A DNA stretch of 64,000 bases from DATFVA01 sp963747755 (GTDB lineage Bacteria > Bacteroidota > Ignavibacteria > Ignavibacteriales > Ignavibacteriaceae), in NCBI GenBank assembly GCA_963747755.1, contig CAVVGK010000018.1:186001-250000 (forward strand), read 5' to 3'. Of the stretch, positions 52,501-61,053 are shown piece by piece. Numbering within the stretch: position 1 is the stretch's first letter; each line of letters starts with the position of its first letter. The notes under the pieces were generated by a model. The model did no database searches. It was not told the origin of the DNA and saw nothing but the letters and a program-made list of their open reading frames with translations. Position numbers and translations under genes: made by a program.

Positions 52501-54365
52501 GGAGAACATTTTTGCTGCATGAATTATATGGAAAAAGAAATGATATAAGGGAGCTTGCACAAAACTCACGATTAGAAATAAGAAGACTGTTTACTGCCTG
52601 GCTGGGACAAATTCAACGTGTGGCTATTGATCCTGAAACAGGTGAAGAATACCGCTGGGATGATGTTCTTATATTTGATCAGGAAATTTCAGAAAGCGAT
52701 CAATATACCCTGAAAAAAGTGATCAGCGAAAATCAGATTATACGTGAAGCAATATTTCTTTTCAATGGGGGTGTCCTTGTATCATTGAATAATATATTAC
52801 CTTCCGGTATCTGGATAAGCAGTCATTCCCAGATAGAAAACAGGTCGGTTTTTCGTGTGACCGTTCAAACCAGGTTCCAGGGAGGATTTGATATTGCAAT
52901 TCATCTCAACCGGAACACCTCTATGGAAGAAATTGAGGAAGAAATAAAATGGAAAGTTATTGCAGGCACAGAATTAGAAGATGAAAAGCTTGCCGCAAAA
53001 TTCGGCGGCCTATGGGAAGAATATAATTTATGGACGGAAGAATTTATAGGCGATGAATCAATCGAAAGATTTATCAGACGTGAATATAAACGGCATGATG
53101 AAGCTGCTTTTGAAAAACTCCGTAACCTCTGGAAGTTCTTTGTATGGAATGCGTCTGCCGCATATATCAAATTCTGGAAATTATCAGGCATGAAAATGCA
53201 GCTTGCAAATATTACTCCGGACGGAATTATCGTTTCTTCTCATGACTATCAGACAGGCTGCATAATTACTTCGTTTTATAAGAGAGAAAAAACTGATAGT
53301 ATTCTTAATATGATCATGAATTTTTATGAGAGTTTTGTAAGTAAAACGGAAGAAAGGTATCCGCTAATAAAAAAAGCATCCGTTTGGAATGCAATCTTTT
53401 CGGGAATTATTGAAGCCCTGGGAGTTGAAGATGGTATTGATTTGATTAATAAATTCGGCGAGGAACTTCAGAATTCCGGAATACAAAGAAAGGATGATAT
53501 AATTAAACGTATAAAATCCTTCCTGCGTAATGTTAGAAACGATGGATTTCTGCCCAAACAGCTTTATTTCGCAGTAAAAAGATTTCATCGCTGGTATCAG
53601 CTTAACAAAGATGCATCGCTTTCCGCCCAGGCAGAAATGATATATGAATTATATGAAACATACCATCTGTTTGATCTGGAAGAACAATATCCAGCAGTCC
53701 GGACAAGATTTTTCCTTGAATCGGTATTTTATGAATCGCCCGAGATGTTTAGAGACGTATTAAGTGAATTAGCCGCAAAACAAAGGCACCGTAAGATATC
53801 AAAAGAGGAATCACTCAAACTTATCTCTTCGCTGAATTTTGAATTCGAATTGGATGAAAAAGAAAATTATTTTATAACGCGTTTGGGATATCCCCATCTT
53901 AAACCCTCAGATTCAGCTGAACTATTAAAAATGAAATCAGAGCTGGCAGGAGGCCCAAATCTGGTTGTGCAGCTGCAGGACGATGACGGAAATCTGTTCA
54001 CAATCAGGAACCCTATTAATCCTAAAGAAATATCAAAGCTTCACCAGCTTTTTCTCGAAGCAAATCTTACTGTTAACTTCAGGCCGGAGCATCAGTTTCT
54101 TGTGGCAGTATCGGAACGGGGATTTATTATAGGCGGTTTATTTTATTACAGGAGTGATGAAGAAACAGTTCATATGGAAAAAATAGTCGTATCCAACCGA
54201 TACAGACGCAAAGGAATCAGCGAAGGTTTAATGAGGGAGTTAGTCAGCAGGTTAAAATCGGATAGTACGAAATTTGTTACAACCGGGTTCTTCCGGCCTG
54301 AATATTTTTACAGATTTGGATTTAAAATTGAAAGGAGATACTCGGGCCTGGTTAAAGAACTATAG
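49584..54365 (+). CDS. Giant AMP-binding (acyl-CoA/adenylate) synthetase fused to a GNAT acetyltransferase
   Basis: 1593 residues with no signal peptide or membrane helix. Residues 1-140 are a helical N-terminal region. An adenylate-forming domain spans about 145-680: TIMYTSGTTGEPKGIMFSH, GFGMTEATGG, GWLATGDIM and DRKKEIYKNVKGE, which match long-chain acyl-CoA synthetases. Residues 700-1400 are unassigned; one part reads NLWKFFVWNASAAYIKFWK then ITPDGIIVSSHDYQTG, which hints at a kinase-like or nucleotide site. A GNAT domain closes the chain (about 1490-1593: VAVSERGFIIGGLFYY, VVSNRYRRKGISEGLMRELV, GFFRPEYFYRFGF). It may activate an acid and transfer an acyl or acetyl group; this is inference. 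Confidence 0.88.
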   Translation: MSSQSISSLDGIKEKLLAGKAALETSEIEDLIQDLGTEFGRAVSEKLLNHSAETAVWLDISEGLFSSGLADLFMEKMETELFFSFGEYLISLSVESDPNIVPIIHNYLNLFRYSSFLQKIYNERKWDSLILSLIVQSSYTFDILFEQRVEQYKKKKLFRVIKEHKTIDYDWQKTSAMVSAYRSSVSHLFYELESESNFAAFLLENSLDMALLDIACLTSGIVNVMIPANSVSEHITFIMNQTKSPVLFVNDEKQLAKIRSIKHQIPSLKIVVMLRGNAVEDWVINFEEFKAMASGDEIKNGTVIKPDSLATIMYTSGTTGEPKGIMFSHTNIVYKRFCRAMAIPAISEDDRFLAFLPLYHTFGRWLEMAGSIFWGAEYCFMENPAVETMIDNMQLVRPSIFISIPKKWIQLYEYITARADIEADDDDKIKQAVSDATGGYLKWGISAAGYLPPDVFRFLQRYGIELMSGFGMTEATGGITLTPPFEYRENSLGKALPGIEIKLNEDGEILIRGAYVMMNYYNQEPEETFDAEGWLATGDIMRMDKDGFIEIIDRKKEIYKNVKGETIAPQKIENLFRDFEFVKQVFLVGDHRPFNSVLIFPDLESESSPLIGMDEQQRQEYFSSTIVTVNNFLAPFERILDFRLIDRPFSDAHRELTPKGTYKRRIIEKNFDEIINSMYKKDHLSLLSGKYEIKIPNWFLREKGALSRDVILTGNVLSIPKAESSLVIKKTDEERNIFQIGNFSYLVNSKQIDLQDILTNPFYFLGNVQLVEFAGQGIFRWFRKTDAEKDIAFIDPVVPVKPPKELAANFSGILESGEISISGLHYAAVLLQSELPDENDLSIQYFSYILKDSGSNHYKLAVEIAFRPNLLTGISAQRKMFLAALQTLRKDNFLKLLDLYTRLYSGFLNEAIITGINQVSRGGENLNEIEIVLQNQIESAEPEANLSETAIPQLFKLLVSYGINHPLSFESIRRTFLLHELYGKRNDIRELAQNSRLEIRRLFTAWLGQIQRVAIDPETGEEYRWDDVLIFDQEISESDQYTLKKVISENQIIREAIFLFNGGVLVSLNNILPSGIWISSHSQIENRSVFRVTVQTRFQGGFDIAIHLNRNTSMEEIEEEIKWKVIAGTELEDEKLAAKFGGLWEEYNLWTEEFIGDESIERFIRREYKRHDEAAFEKLRNLWKFFVWNASAAYIKFWKLSGMKMQLANITPDGIIVSSHDYQTGCIITSFYKREKTDSILNMIMNFYESFVSKTEERYPLIKKASVWNAIFSGIIEALGVEDGIDLINKFGEELQNSGIQRKDDIIKRIKSFLRNVRNDGFLPKQLYFAVKRFHRWYQLNKDASLSAQAEMIYELYETYHLFDLEEQYPAVRTRFFLESVFYESPEMFRDVLSELAAKQRHRKISKEESLKLISSLNFEFELDEKENYFITRLGYPHLKPSDSAELLKMKSELAGGPNLVVQLQDDDGNLFTIRNPINPKEISKLHQLFLEANLTVNFRPEHQFLVAVSERGFIIGGLFYYRSDEETVHMEKIVVSNRYRRKGISEGLMRELVSRLKSDSTKFVTTGFFRPEYFYRFGFKIERRYSGLVKEL

Positions 54366-54457
54366 TATGAGTCCTTTTCCATTATCCGTGATTTTTGACA
54401 AGGATTTTTGTAAAAAAAAAGACTATGTTATAATGTAACAAAAAGTGTGTGAGTTGA

Positions 54458-54691
54458 GTGGAAACCATATTTGAACATAACGTTACGAAGAAAGAGCTTG
54501 AACTACTTAAGGGATTCAATCCTGTTGGTAAAATTTCCAGCCGCGAGAGTTATTTAGATGAGAAAAACGCAGACAGATCTTTAGCGGATCTATACCGTCT
54601 GTATGTACTTCGCGGTGATAATTACAAAGCAGAAGAATTCCTCAATAGGATTCATGATATGCGTTATAAGTATTTATTGTCATCTTTCTGA
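54458..54691 (+). CDS. Small hypothetical protein with GTG start
   Basis: 77 residues, soluble and helical, rich in charged residues (TKKELELLKGFNP, DLYRLYVLRGDNYKAEEFLNRIHDMRYKY). The start is GTG at 54458 with a weak ribosome site (GTGTGAGTTGA). The last 35 residues look like one degenerate TPR-like hairpin. It is 92 bases downstream of the giant fusion gene. Likely real because of its good frame and composition, but no family recognised. Confidence 0.55.
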   Translation: METIFEHNVTKKELELLKGFNPVGKISSRESYLDEKNADRSLADLYRLYVLRGDNYKAEEFLNRIHDMRYKYLLSSF

Positions 54692-54860
54692 AATAAATTA
54701 GTGGAAGTTTTTTCTTCATTTTTGCTTCATTTTAATCCGGAAATCCTTTCCTTCAGGTATATATTGTAATTTTTCATCCTTCTTTTTATTTCCCTAAAAA
54801 TTCATAAAATTTGCTCCCTGATTTTAGTTTGTATTAACATTCAATCAATACAGGAGTTAT

Positions 54861-55190
54861 ATGAAAACTGTACTGCTTCTTACAGTATCGAATATGTTCA
54901 TGACAATTGCCTGGTACGGACATCTTAAATTCAAGGATGTGCCAGTATGGAAAGTAATCCTGGTCAGCTGGGGGATAGCCTTTTTTGAATATTGCTTCCA
55001 GGTCCCCGCAAACAGGATTGGTTACGGTGAATTTAATGCAGTACAGTTAAAAACCATACAGGAGGTCATCACTCTCGTCGTCTTTATAATTTTCTCAATC
55101 ATATACCTGCATGCAAAATTCAGGTGGAACCACGCCATAGGATTTAGTCTGATAATTCTGGCTGTATTTTTTATTTTTACAGACTGGTAA
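54861..55190 (+). CDS. DMT-type small membrane protein (DUF486)
   Basis: 109 residues and four predicted helices. Family features are MFMTIAWYGHLKF, WGIAFFEYCFQVPANRIGY and KTIQEVITLVVF. The family resembles drug/metabolite transporters, but substrates are unknown. TACAGGAG lies close upstream of the start. Convergent with the cytochrome gene (24-base gap). Confidence 0.92.
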   Translation: MKTVLLLTVSNMFMTIAWYGHLKFKDVPVWKVILVSWGIAFFEYCFQVPANRIGYGEFNAVQLKTIQEVITLVVFIIFSIIYLHAKFRWNHAIGFSLIILAVFFIFTDW

Positions 55191-55214
55191 GGGAATACTA
55201 TAAAGCCGTTACTG

Positions 55215-55742
55215 TTATTCCTCCTCCTCTTCCGTAGGAGGGGTGTGAGCCGCAAGTGAATCATATTGAGCACCTGTCATTCCCGGAAGCTGTTCGATGA
55301 ACGCAACCATTGCCCAGATTTTATCATCGGAATGTGTCACTCCCCAGGCCGGCATGCCGGTCATCTTAACTCCATTCTTTGTAACCCAGAAGAGCTCTTC
55401 AGCAGGCATATCTTTAGCGCTATTAGCCAGATTCGGTGCCTTTGGATTTAAGCCTTTTGCCAATTCAGTTTCATTTTTCCCGGGAGCTCCATGACAACCT
55501 TTGCACATTTCATTATAATGAGCAAATCCTTCTTTGATTTGATCCGGAGAATTCAGCGGAGGAACGGTAATACCTTCTGCATGCTTTTCGACAGAATTAT
55601 CCATAGTGGTATTCAATATCCAGCGTGAGAAATCAGGCTCCTTGTTTGCGGCACTTACATTATACCATCCGGAATATATGATGATTAACCCGATAACAAT
55701 TAAGAAAATAATCGTTACCACAACACCTGCAAAAAATTTCAT
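55215..55742 (-). CDS. Membrane-anchored monohaem cytochrome c
   Basis: 175 residues. An N-terminal transmembrane anchor (about 5-25) precedes one class I cytochrome c domain: the haem site is CKGCH in YNEMCKGCHGAPG and the axial Met candidate is in KMTGMPAWG. The tail is very acidic (TPPTEEEEE). It faces the periplasm and should pass electrons to a terminal oxidase or reductase. It lies 133 bases downstream of the complex-I-like operon on the same strand; a functional link is possible but not shown. Confidence 0.9.
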   Translation of the reverse strand: MKFFAGVVVTIIFLIVIGLIIIYSGWYNVSAANKEPDFSRWILNTTMDNSVEKHAEGITVPPLNSPDQIKEGFAHYNEMCKGCHGAPGKNETELAKGLNPKAPNLANSAKDMPAEELFWVTKNGVKMTGMPAWGVTHSDDKIWAMVAFIEQLPGMTGAQYDSLAAHTPPTEEEEE

Positions 55743-55875
55743 TTTACCTATTCCTTCTTTTTGAAAAAATGTTCGGTACTAAATCAAATGATATTATTTG
55801 TAAATTATTGTGATAAGTAGCCCTTTTCATAGAATATTTAAAATTGACAATTGAATATTGCGGTATGAAGGGATT

Positions 55876-56529
55876 CTATTTTAAGAAGTTGAGGAGGAGG
55901 TTGGAAAGGTTCAGGGCAGAGGCAGGGAAGATTCCAAAGAAAATTGTTCCTGCAGTACAGATACCCGCTGATAGCAGAAAATAAAAATCCTTCACTGGTT
56001 TAATCATATTTACCGGCTGCTTCAAATACATTTCTGCTACTACCGAGACATAATAATACAATGCAATAGTAAGATTAATAATTGCTATGATGACAAGCCA
56101 AATATATCCTCTGTCAATCACACCGCTTATAACAAATACTTTTCCCGCGAATCCTGCCAGCGGCGGTATCCCGGCCAGTGATAAAAAGGAGAGTGCAAGT
56201 ACTGCTGCAGAGAAGGGAGATGTCCTGCTTAACCCTCTGAACAGAATAATATCATCGCTGCCGAAGTTTCGCTCTATCTGGGATATTACACTGAAAGCTC
56301 CCATATTCATAAAAAGGTATGCAATTAAGTAAAAGCCTGAATAGGAGACGGCGGTAGAAATACTATCTGCAGAAGCCACTGCCATTAAAAGTATTCCCGA
56401 TTGCGCGATACTTGAGTAAGCCAGAAGTCTTTTTAATCCCGTCTGGCGGAGAGCGATGAGGTTACCAATAGTCATTGTAACAGCTGCAAAAATTGCTATG
56501 ATCATACTCCAGCCGGCGACGTTATCCAT
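55876..56529 (-). CDS. nuoN: NuoN-like subunit, C-terminal half (separate frame)
   Basis: 217 residues equal to the second half of NuoN: TMTIGNLIALRQTGLKRLLA and YSSIAQSGILLMA, then LSLAGIPPLAGFAGKVFVI, which carries the late Lys of the channel. The start ATG at 56529 overlaps the stop of the N-terminal half by 8 bases (ATGGATAA), in a frame shifted by one. No homopolymer lies at the junction. It could be translated by coupled reinitiation and assemble with the first half. The alternatives are a true frameshift mutation or a sequence error. Together the halves have 476 residues, close to a normal NuoN. Confidence 0.85.
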   Translation of the reverse strand: MDNVAGWSMIIAIFAAVTMTIGNLIALRQTGLKRLLAYSSIAQSGILLMAVASADSISTAVSYSGFYLIAYLFMNMGAFSVISQIERNFGSDDIILFRGLSRTSPFSAAVLALSFLSLAGIPPLAGFAGKVFVISGVIDRGYIWLVIIAIINLTIALYYYVSVVAEMYLKQPVNMIKPVKDFYFLLSAGICTAGTIFFGIFPASALNLSNLLLNFLK

Positions 56530-57301
56530 GTACTGCAGTCAGCAGGAAGCGGAGGAGTCCTGCAAACCCTGCTATTTTAGGAACGACAGAAAGAAAACCG
56601 GCTACAGGAGCAGTTGAGCCGGCATATACATCAGGAGCCCAGAAGTGGAAAGGGACGAGGGTTATTTCAAAACCATAGCCGATAAGGATGAGGATCAGTG
56701 AAACGAAGATCCAGACGTTATTGCTGCCGCTCAGACTTATACCGATAATCCTTAGATCAAGACTTCCTGTAAGGCCGTAAAGAAATGTCAGTCCGAAAGC
56801 CATTACAGCAAGTGCGGCTGCAGCAAAGATAAAAAATTTCATAGCAGCCTCATTCGCCATTTTATCTCTCCTGATCACAGCAACAAGCACGTAGCCGGCA
56901 AGACTCATCATTTGAAGAAAAAGAACTATTAGCCCAAGGTCCAGGCTGGATGAAATACACATTGCGCCCAATGTTGAGAAGAGCAGGGCGATGGGAGCAT
57001 GAGCTATGTGAGAATTTTTCTTAAAATAAAATAACAGCAGAAGGAGTGTAATTAAAGAACCTGAGAGAATCAGAATTTTAAACACGGTACCGAAATTATC
57101 TACAGCATAAGTACCTTTGAAAATATCGAAAGACGGCCAGGGAAGCATCCTGAAGGAAAATAAAATTGCAAATGATAAAGATATCAGCGTAAGATAGGCC
57201 GGTATGAGCTGATTTTTTCCTTTCACCCACCCTGCTATAGGAATGTAGAAGAGGGCAGAACCGGCTATAATAAGTTCAGGTATTATCGCCCAAAGTTTCA
57301 T
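56522..57301 (-). CDS. nuoN: NuoN-like subunit, N-terminal half
   Basis: 259 residues equal to the first half of NuoN. It reaches through helix TM8: GYGFEITLVPFHFWAPDVYA, then FLSVVPKIAGFAGLLRF. Key channel residues deviate: where TM5 of E. coli NuoN has E133 this has Q130 (VLFLQMMSLAGY), and where TM7 has K217 (FKLS) this has E212 (FEIT). K242 (VPKIA) matches K247. Proton translocation by this subunit is therefore questionable. It starts 4 bases after nuoM stops. Confidence 0.88.
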   Translation of the reverse strand: MKLWAIIPELIIAGSALFYIPIAGWVKGKNQLIPAYLTLISLSFAILFSFRMLPWPSFDIFKGTYAVDNFGTVFKILILSGSLITLLLLLFYFKKNSHIAHAPIALLFSTLGAMCISSSLDLGLIVLFLQMMSLAGYVLVAVIRRDKMANEAAMKFFIFAAAALAVMAFGLTFLYGLTGSLDLRIIGISLSGSNNVWIFVSLILILIGYGFEITLVPFHFWAPDVYAGSTAPVAGFLSVVPKIAGFAGLLRFLLTAVHG

Positions 57302-57305
57302 CGGC

Positions 57306-58784
57306 TTATAATATTGCTGTTAATAATTTTGTTCCGCTCTCAATCAACCCTGTTAAATATCCCGGCAGAATACCAAGGAATAATGAAATCAAAATAAGTA
57401 CTGTAACTATGAAACTATTTCTGTTGGATAACTCAGCAATTTCAGGCATATCATCAGGGGGTTTTCCGAATAGCATATTCACCACAATTTTTAAGTATAA
57501 AGCTGTCATCAGGATAAGGCCTGCAATAATGCCTACTGCAGCCCAGATATTTGTACCCACAGAAGCCCCGATGACCTGGAATTCTGCTATAAATCCTGAA
57601 AAACCCGGAAGTCCAAGCGAAGCAAATGCAAGTATTCCGAGCACCGCACTAAAAACAGGGACAACCCCAAGGAGTCCTCCGAATTTATTTATATCCCTCG
57701 TTCCTGCTTTATGCTGCAGCATGCCGGCAATAAAGAACATTCCGCCGGTAAGCAGACCGTGACTTATAATCTGGTAAGCTGCGCCGTTTAAGGCAAGCTG
57801 TTTTATGCTTACATTTTGCGTAAGTCCCCAAATTCCTGCTGCTGCCATGATATAACCCATATGATTTATTGAAGTATAGGCAATTAATCTCTTAAGGTCT
57901 TTCTGGGCCAGCGCTGCAAGTGCGGCATAGATCATTGAAAATATTCCCAGCAGGATCAGCCAGAGACTATAATAGGATACCGCGAATGGGAGTGCAGGAA
58001 TCATGACCCTAAGAATGCCGTAAGCTCCCATTTTTAATTGTACGCCGGCAAGAATAACACTACCTTCTGTCGGGGCCTCAACGTGAGCATCAGGAAGCCA
58101 GTTGTGAATCGGGAATGTCGGCAGCTTAACACCAAATCCGATCAGCATACCGAGCATTACAAATCCTGCTGTTTGAACCGATCCCGCAAAGGGTTGTGCC
58201 TGTACTATTGTCTGAAGGGAAAATGTATGAGGATCAACTGAGAGATAAAGTGCAAGAAAGGAAATAAGCATTGCAAGACTTCCTGCCCGTGTATAAAGGA
58301 AAAATTTCATTGCAGCATATTTTCTTCTCTCGCTTCCGAAGATGCCGATTATGAAATACATCGGTACAAGGCCAACCTCAAAGAAGAGATAAAAGAGGAG
58401 CAGATCCATCGAAGAAAAAAGTCCCAGTAATCCGGTGTGCATCAAAAGGAATAAAAATGCATGTTCTTTTGCCTTATCATTTTCATTCAGAACATAAAGC
58501 ATTACCGCTGCCATAAGTATATCGGTAAGGAGGATGACAGATAGCGATAGTCCATCTACTCCAATAGTATAACCTGCATTTATAGAAGGTATCCAGGGGA
58601 TATCGGTAATCCATTGCATTCCGCCCCTCGAAATATCGTAGTCTGCAAGAATGAGGATGGATAGAATCAAGGTGATCAAGGATCCCGAAAATGCTGTCAG
58701 TCGTATAGCCTTACTTTTACCTTTAGGTAAAAGCAGGATGATAAAAGCAGTAAATAAAGGGAAGAATATATTTATTGTTAACAT
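57306..58784 (-). CDS. nuoM: NuoM antiporter-like subunit of complex I
   Basis: 492 residues and 14 predicted helices. The channel residues look intact: Glu of TM5 in YLFFEVGLVPMYFIIG, Lys of TM7 in GFGVKLPTFPIHNWLPDAH, Lys of TM8 in GVQLKMGAYGILR and Glu of TM12 in GFSGFIAEFQVIGA. It should translocate one proton per cycle if the complex is energised. It lies between nuoL (32 bases) and the nuoN halves (4 bases) in a single minus-strand run. Confidence 0.95.
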   Translation of the reverse strand: MLTINIFFPLFTAFIILLLPKGKSKAIRLTAFSGSLITLILSILILADYDISRGGMQWITDIPWIPSINAGYTIGVDGLSLSVILLTDILMAAVMLYVLNENDKAKEHAFLFLLMHTGLLGLFSSMDLLLFYLFFEVGLVPMYFIIGIFGSERRKYAAMKFFLYTRAGSLAMLISFLALYLSVDPHTFSLQTIVQAQPFAGSVQTAGFVMLGMLIGFGVKLPTFPIHNWLPDAHVEAPTEGSVILAGVQLKMGAYGILRVMIPALPFAVSYYSLWLILLGIFSMIYAALAALAQKDLKRLIAYTSINHMGYIMAAAGIWGLTQNVSIKQLALNGAAYQIISHGLLTGGMFFIAGMLQHKAGTRDINKFGGLLGVVPVFSAVLGILAFASLGLPGFSGFIAEFQVIGASVGTNIWAAVGIIAGLILMTALYLKIVVNMLFGKPPDDMPEIAELSNRNSFIVTVLILISLFLGILPGYLTGLIESGTKLLTAIL

Positions 58785-58816
58785 TTATTTTCAATAATTA
58801 TTGTTAATTCAAGCGT

Positions 58817-60745
58817 TTAGCTGAAAGCAAAAAACACTCCCGCTATTAAAGCTGTAACGATTATCCAGGAAAAGAGGATAAGGGTATAAATAAAAATTTT
58901 ACCTGATTGGATCTTCCTTAATTCTTTACCTGCAAGGGAAAAGGAAAAAGCAAACTTATCTGCCATCTGCGAGAAACCTGTAACTTCGCTCCTGTCAACA
59001 CCGTTTGCTGATTTAAGAACTAATGATGATAACCCCTGTGCAGATCTGTCAAGAGCAAGTTCAGCTTTGTCATCTACTCCTGCAAGGGTTAATACTGTAT
59101 TGCTGAGTCCTTTTGCCGCAGAATCAAGTACCCCTTCAAAAAGATTCACGAGCATTGAAGCAAACCGTATAATCTTAACCGGGACAAGCACGAATATATT
59201 CACGGCTTTGGTTAAATAGGAAAACAGATTCCCGAAAGATGGAACCGGACCTGACCGAATTACTCTAACAGTTCCATAAGCCAGGCCGGATGTACTGGCC
59301 GCAATTGCTGCGCCTCTCCAGCCCCATCCGATAGAAACGGGCGACGGAAAGGTGAGGAACGATTCAATATTCAGCTTAAGAATGTACCCGGCAATTACCG
59401 CAAGTCCTGCTAAGAAGAGCATAGTGTACGTTATCATTTTGCCCGGCTTCGATATCTGCCAATTATTTTTTCCGTTCCAGTCGGCAAAAACAGATGCTCC
59501 TGCTCTCGATATATAAACGCCTGCAAGGAAAATCAGGATAAGCATAAATGAGGAATAGACAGCTCCGTGTTTTAGTGCATCAGACATAATTTCATCTTCG
59601 CTCCAGAAGCCGGCGAAGGGTGGGAAGCCCGACAATGCAAGTGCGCAAAGTATAAATGCTGCTGCAGTGTATGGCAGGAACCTTCCCAGGCTGCCAAGTT
59701 TGCGGATGTCCTTTGTTCCCGCAGAATGACCAATTACTCCGGCCGTAAGAAATAAGCCCGCCTTGAAGACAGCGTGCACTGTAAGGTGGAAAGCTGCAGC
59801 CAGAGCACCTCCCAACCCGATAACAAAATACATTTCACCTAATTGGGAAATCGTCGACCACGCAAGTATCCTCTTAAGATCATACCGTGTAGATGCGATT
59901 AGAGCAGCAGTCAAAGCGGTGATTCCTCCTATGAAGGTTATACAGCTCAGGACGGTTTCCGAAGCCTCAAACAAAGGAAACAATTTCAGAAGCAGAAATA
60001 CACCGGCAGCAACCATAGTGGCAGAATGTATTAAGGCTGACACAGGGGCGGGGCCAGCCATAGCATCCGGAAGCCAGGAAGTTAAAGGAAGCTGCGCACT
60101 TTTACCGATAGCAGCCGAAAGGAAAAGAAATGAAAGAAGAACAGGACTAAGATTTTGTTCGGCATTTAGATTTTTCAGAAAAGTTGAAATATCAGTTGAA
60201 CCATAACTGATTAAAATCAGTAAAAGCGCCAATAAAAAACCGAAATCTCCGATCCTTGTCATAAGGAAGGCCTTACGGGAAGCTTCCTTGGCATCAGATT
60301 CTTCGAACCAGAACCCTATCAGCAGGAAAGAGGATAATCCCACAAACTCCCAGGAGATGAAGGTCAGAATAAATGAATCGGAAAGGACAAGCGCTAGCAT
60401 CGAACCAATAAAGAAAGAGAAAACCCTGAAGAAAAACTGCCTTCTTTCTTCAATGAACTTAATTGAGAAAATTGATATAGTAAGTCCGATTACTGCAGTA
60501 ATCAGCGAAGCAAGCCATTCAAGTCCGCCCATAACCAGGGAAAAGGTCAGCTTTAAACCTGCAGTGGAAAACCACGTTGTATCAATTTTTCCCCTGGTGC
60601 TGCTGAGCAGAATAATCAATATCAGAGATACGGCTGTAAATAAAGAGGATATTATTCCAGCTTTCTCTTTTAACAATTTTACCGGAAGAGATAAAATCAG
60701 TGAGGCTGCTAAGGGAAGCAATGGAATTAGTAGTAAAAGAATCAT
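58817..60745 (-). CDS. nuoL: NuoL antiporter-like subunit of complex I
   Basis: 642 residues with the long C-terminal amphipathic helix expected of NuoL (about 520-620). TM5 Glu is in FISWEFVGLSSFLLIGFW, TM7 Lys in AIGKSAQLPLTSWLPDAM and the TM8 His in HSATMVAAGVFLL. In TM12, where E. coli has the FSKDEIL motif, this chain has FWSEDEIM, a Lys-to-Glu change. The terminal helix is somewhat unusual in sequence. It overlaps nuoK by 4 bases. Confidence 0.93.
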   Translation of the reverse strand: MILLLLIPLLPLAASLILSLPVKLLKEKAGIISSLFTAVSLILIILLSSTRGKIDTTWFSTAGLKLTFSLVMGGLEWLASLITAVIGLTISIFSIKFIEERRQFFFRVFSFFIGSMLALVLSDSFILTFISWEFVGLSSFLLIGFWFEESDAKEASRKAFLMTRIGDFGFLLALLLILISYGSTDISTFLKNLNAEQNLSPVLLSFLFLSAAIGKSAQLPLTSWLPDAMAGPAPVSALIHSATMVAAGVFLLLKLFPLFEASETVLSCITFIGGITALTAALIASTRYDLKRILAWSTISQLGEMYFVIGLGGALAAAFHLTVHAVFKAGLFLTAGVIGHSAGTKDIRKLGSLGRFLPYTAAAFILCALALSGFPPFAGFWSEDEIMSDALKHGAVYSSFMLILIFLAGVYISRAGASVFADWNGKNNWQISKPGKMITYTMLFLAGLAVIAGYILKLNIESFLTFPSPVSIGWGWRGAAIAASTSGLAYGTVRVIRSGPVPSFGNLFSYLTKAVNIFVLVPVKIIRFASMLVNLFEGVLDSAAKGLSNTVLTLAGVDDKAELALDRSAQGLSSLVLKSANGVDRSEVTGFSQMADKFAFSFSLAGKELRKIQSGKIFIYTLILFSWIIVTALIAGVFFAFS

Positions 60746-61053
60746 CCCTTTAACTCCTTATACTTATCAACCTGAATAGTTTTCCTATTGCGGTAAAGCA
60801 GCATCATTATCGCAAGGCCTACTGCCATCTCAACAGCGCCGATTGTTACAATAATTATAGTAAATATCTGTCCGGAATAGTCTGACGGCGCAATATATCG
60901 CCAGAAGACAACAATATTAAGTCCCACAGCGTTTAGTAGAAGTTCAATTCCCATAAGAACCATTACCGCAGTTCTCTGAGCAAGTATGGCATAGACTCCT
61001 ATTCCAAATAGTATTGCGGACACAACCAGATATGCACTTACAGGAATGATCAT
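60742..61053 (-). CDS. nuoK: NuoK subunit of complex I
   Basis: 103 residues and three helices. The Glu of TM2 is in LMGIELLLNAVGLNIVVF, and the second Glu in GAVEMAVGLAIMMLLYR. Standard size. Its start overlaps the nuoJ stop by 4 bases, and its stop overlaps the nuoL start by 4 bases, so translation is coupled along the operon. Confidence 0.95.
   Translation of the reverse strand: MIIPVSAYLVVSAILFGIGVYAILAQRTAVMVLMGIELLLNAVGLNIVVFWRYIAPSDYSGQIFTIIIVTIGAVEMAVGLAIMMLLYRNRKTIQVDKYKELKG

Noticed and set aside
56515..56535. Sequencing error in a homopolymer as the cause of the nuoN split
   Set aside because: The junction has no run longer than two or three identical bases. An error elsewhere nearby cannot be excluded, so this stays open rather than assumed.
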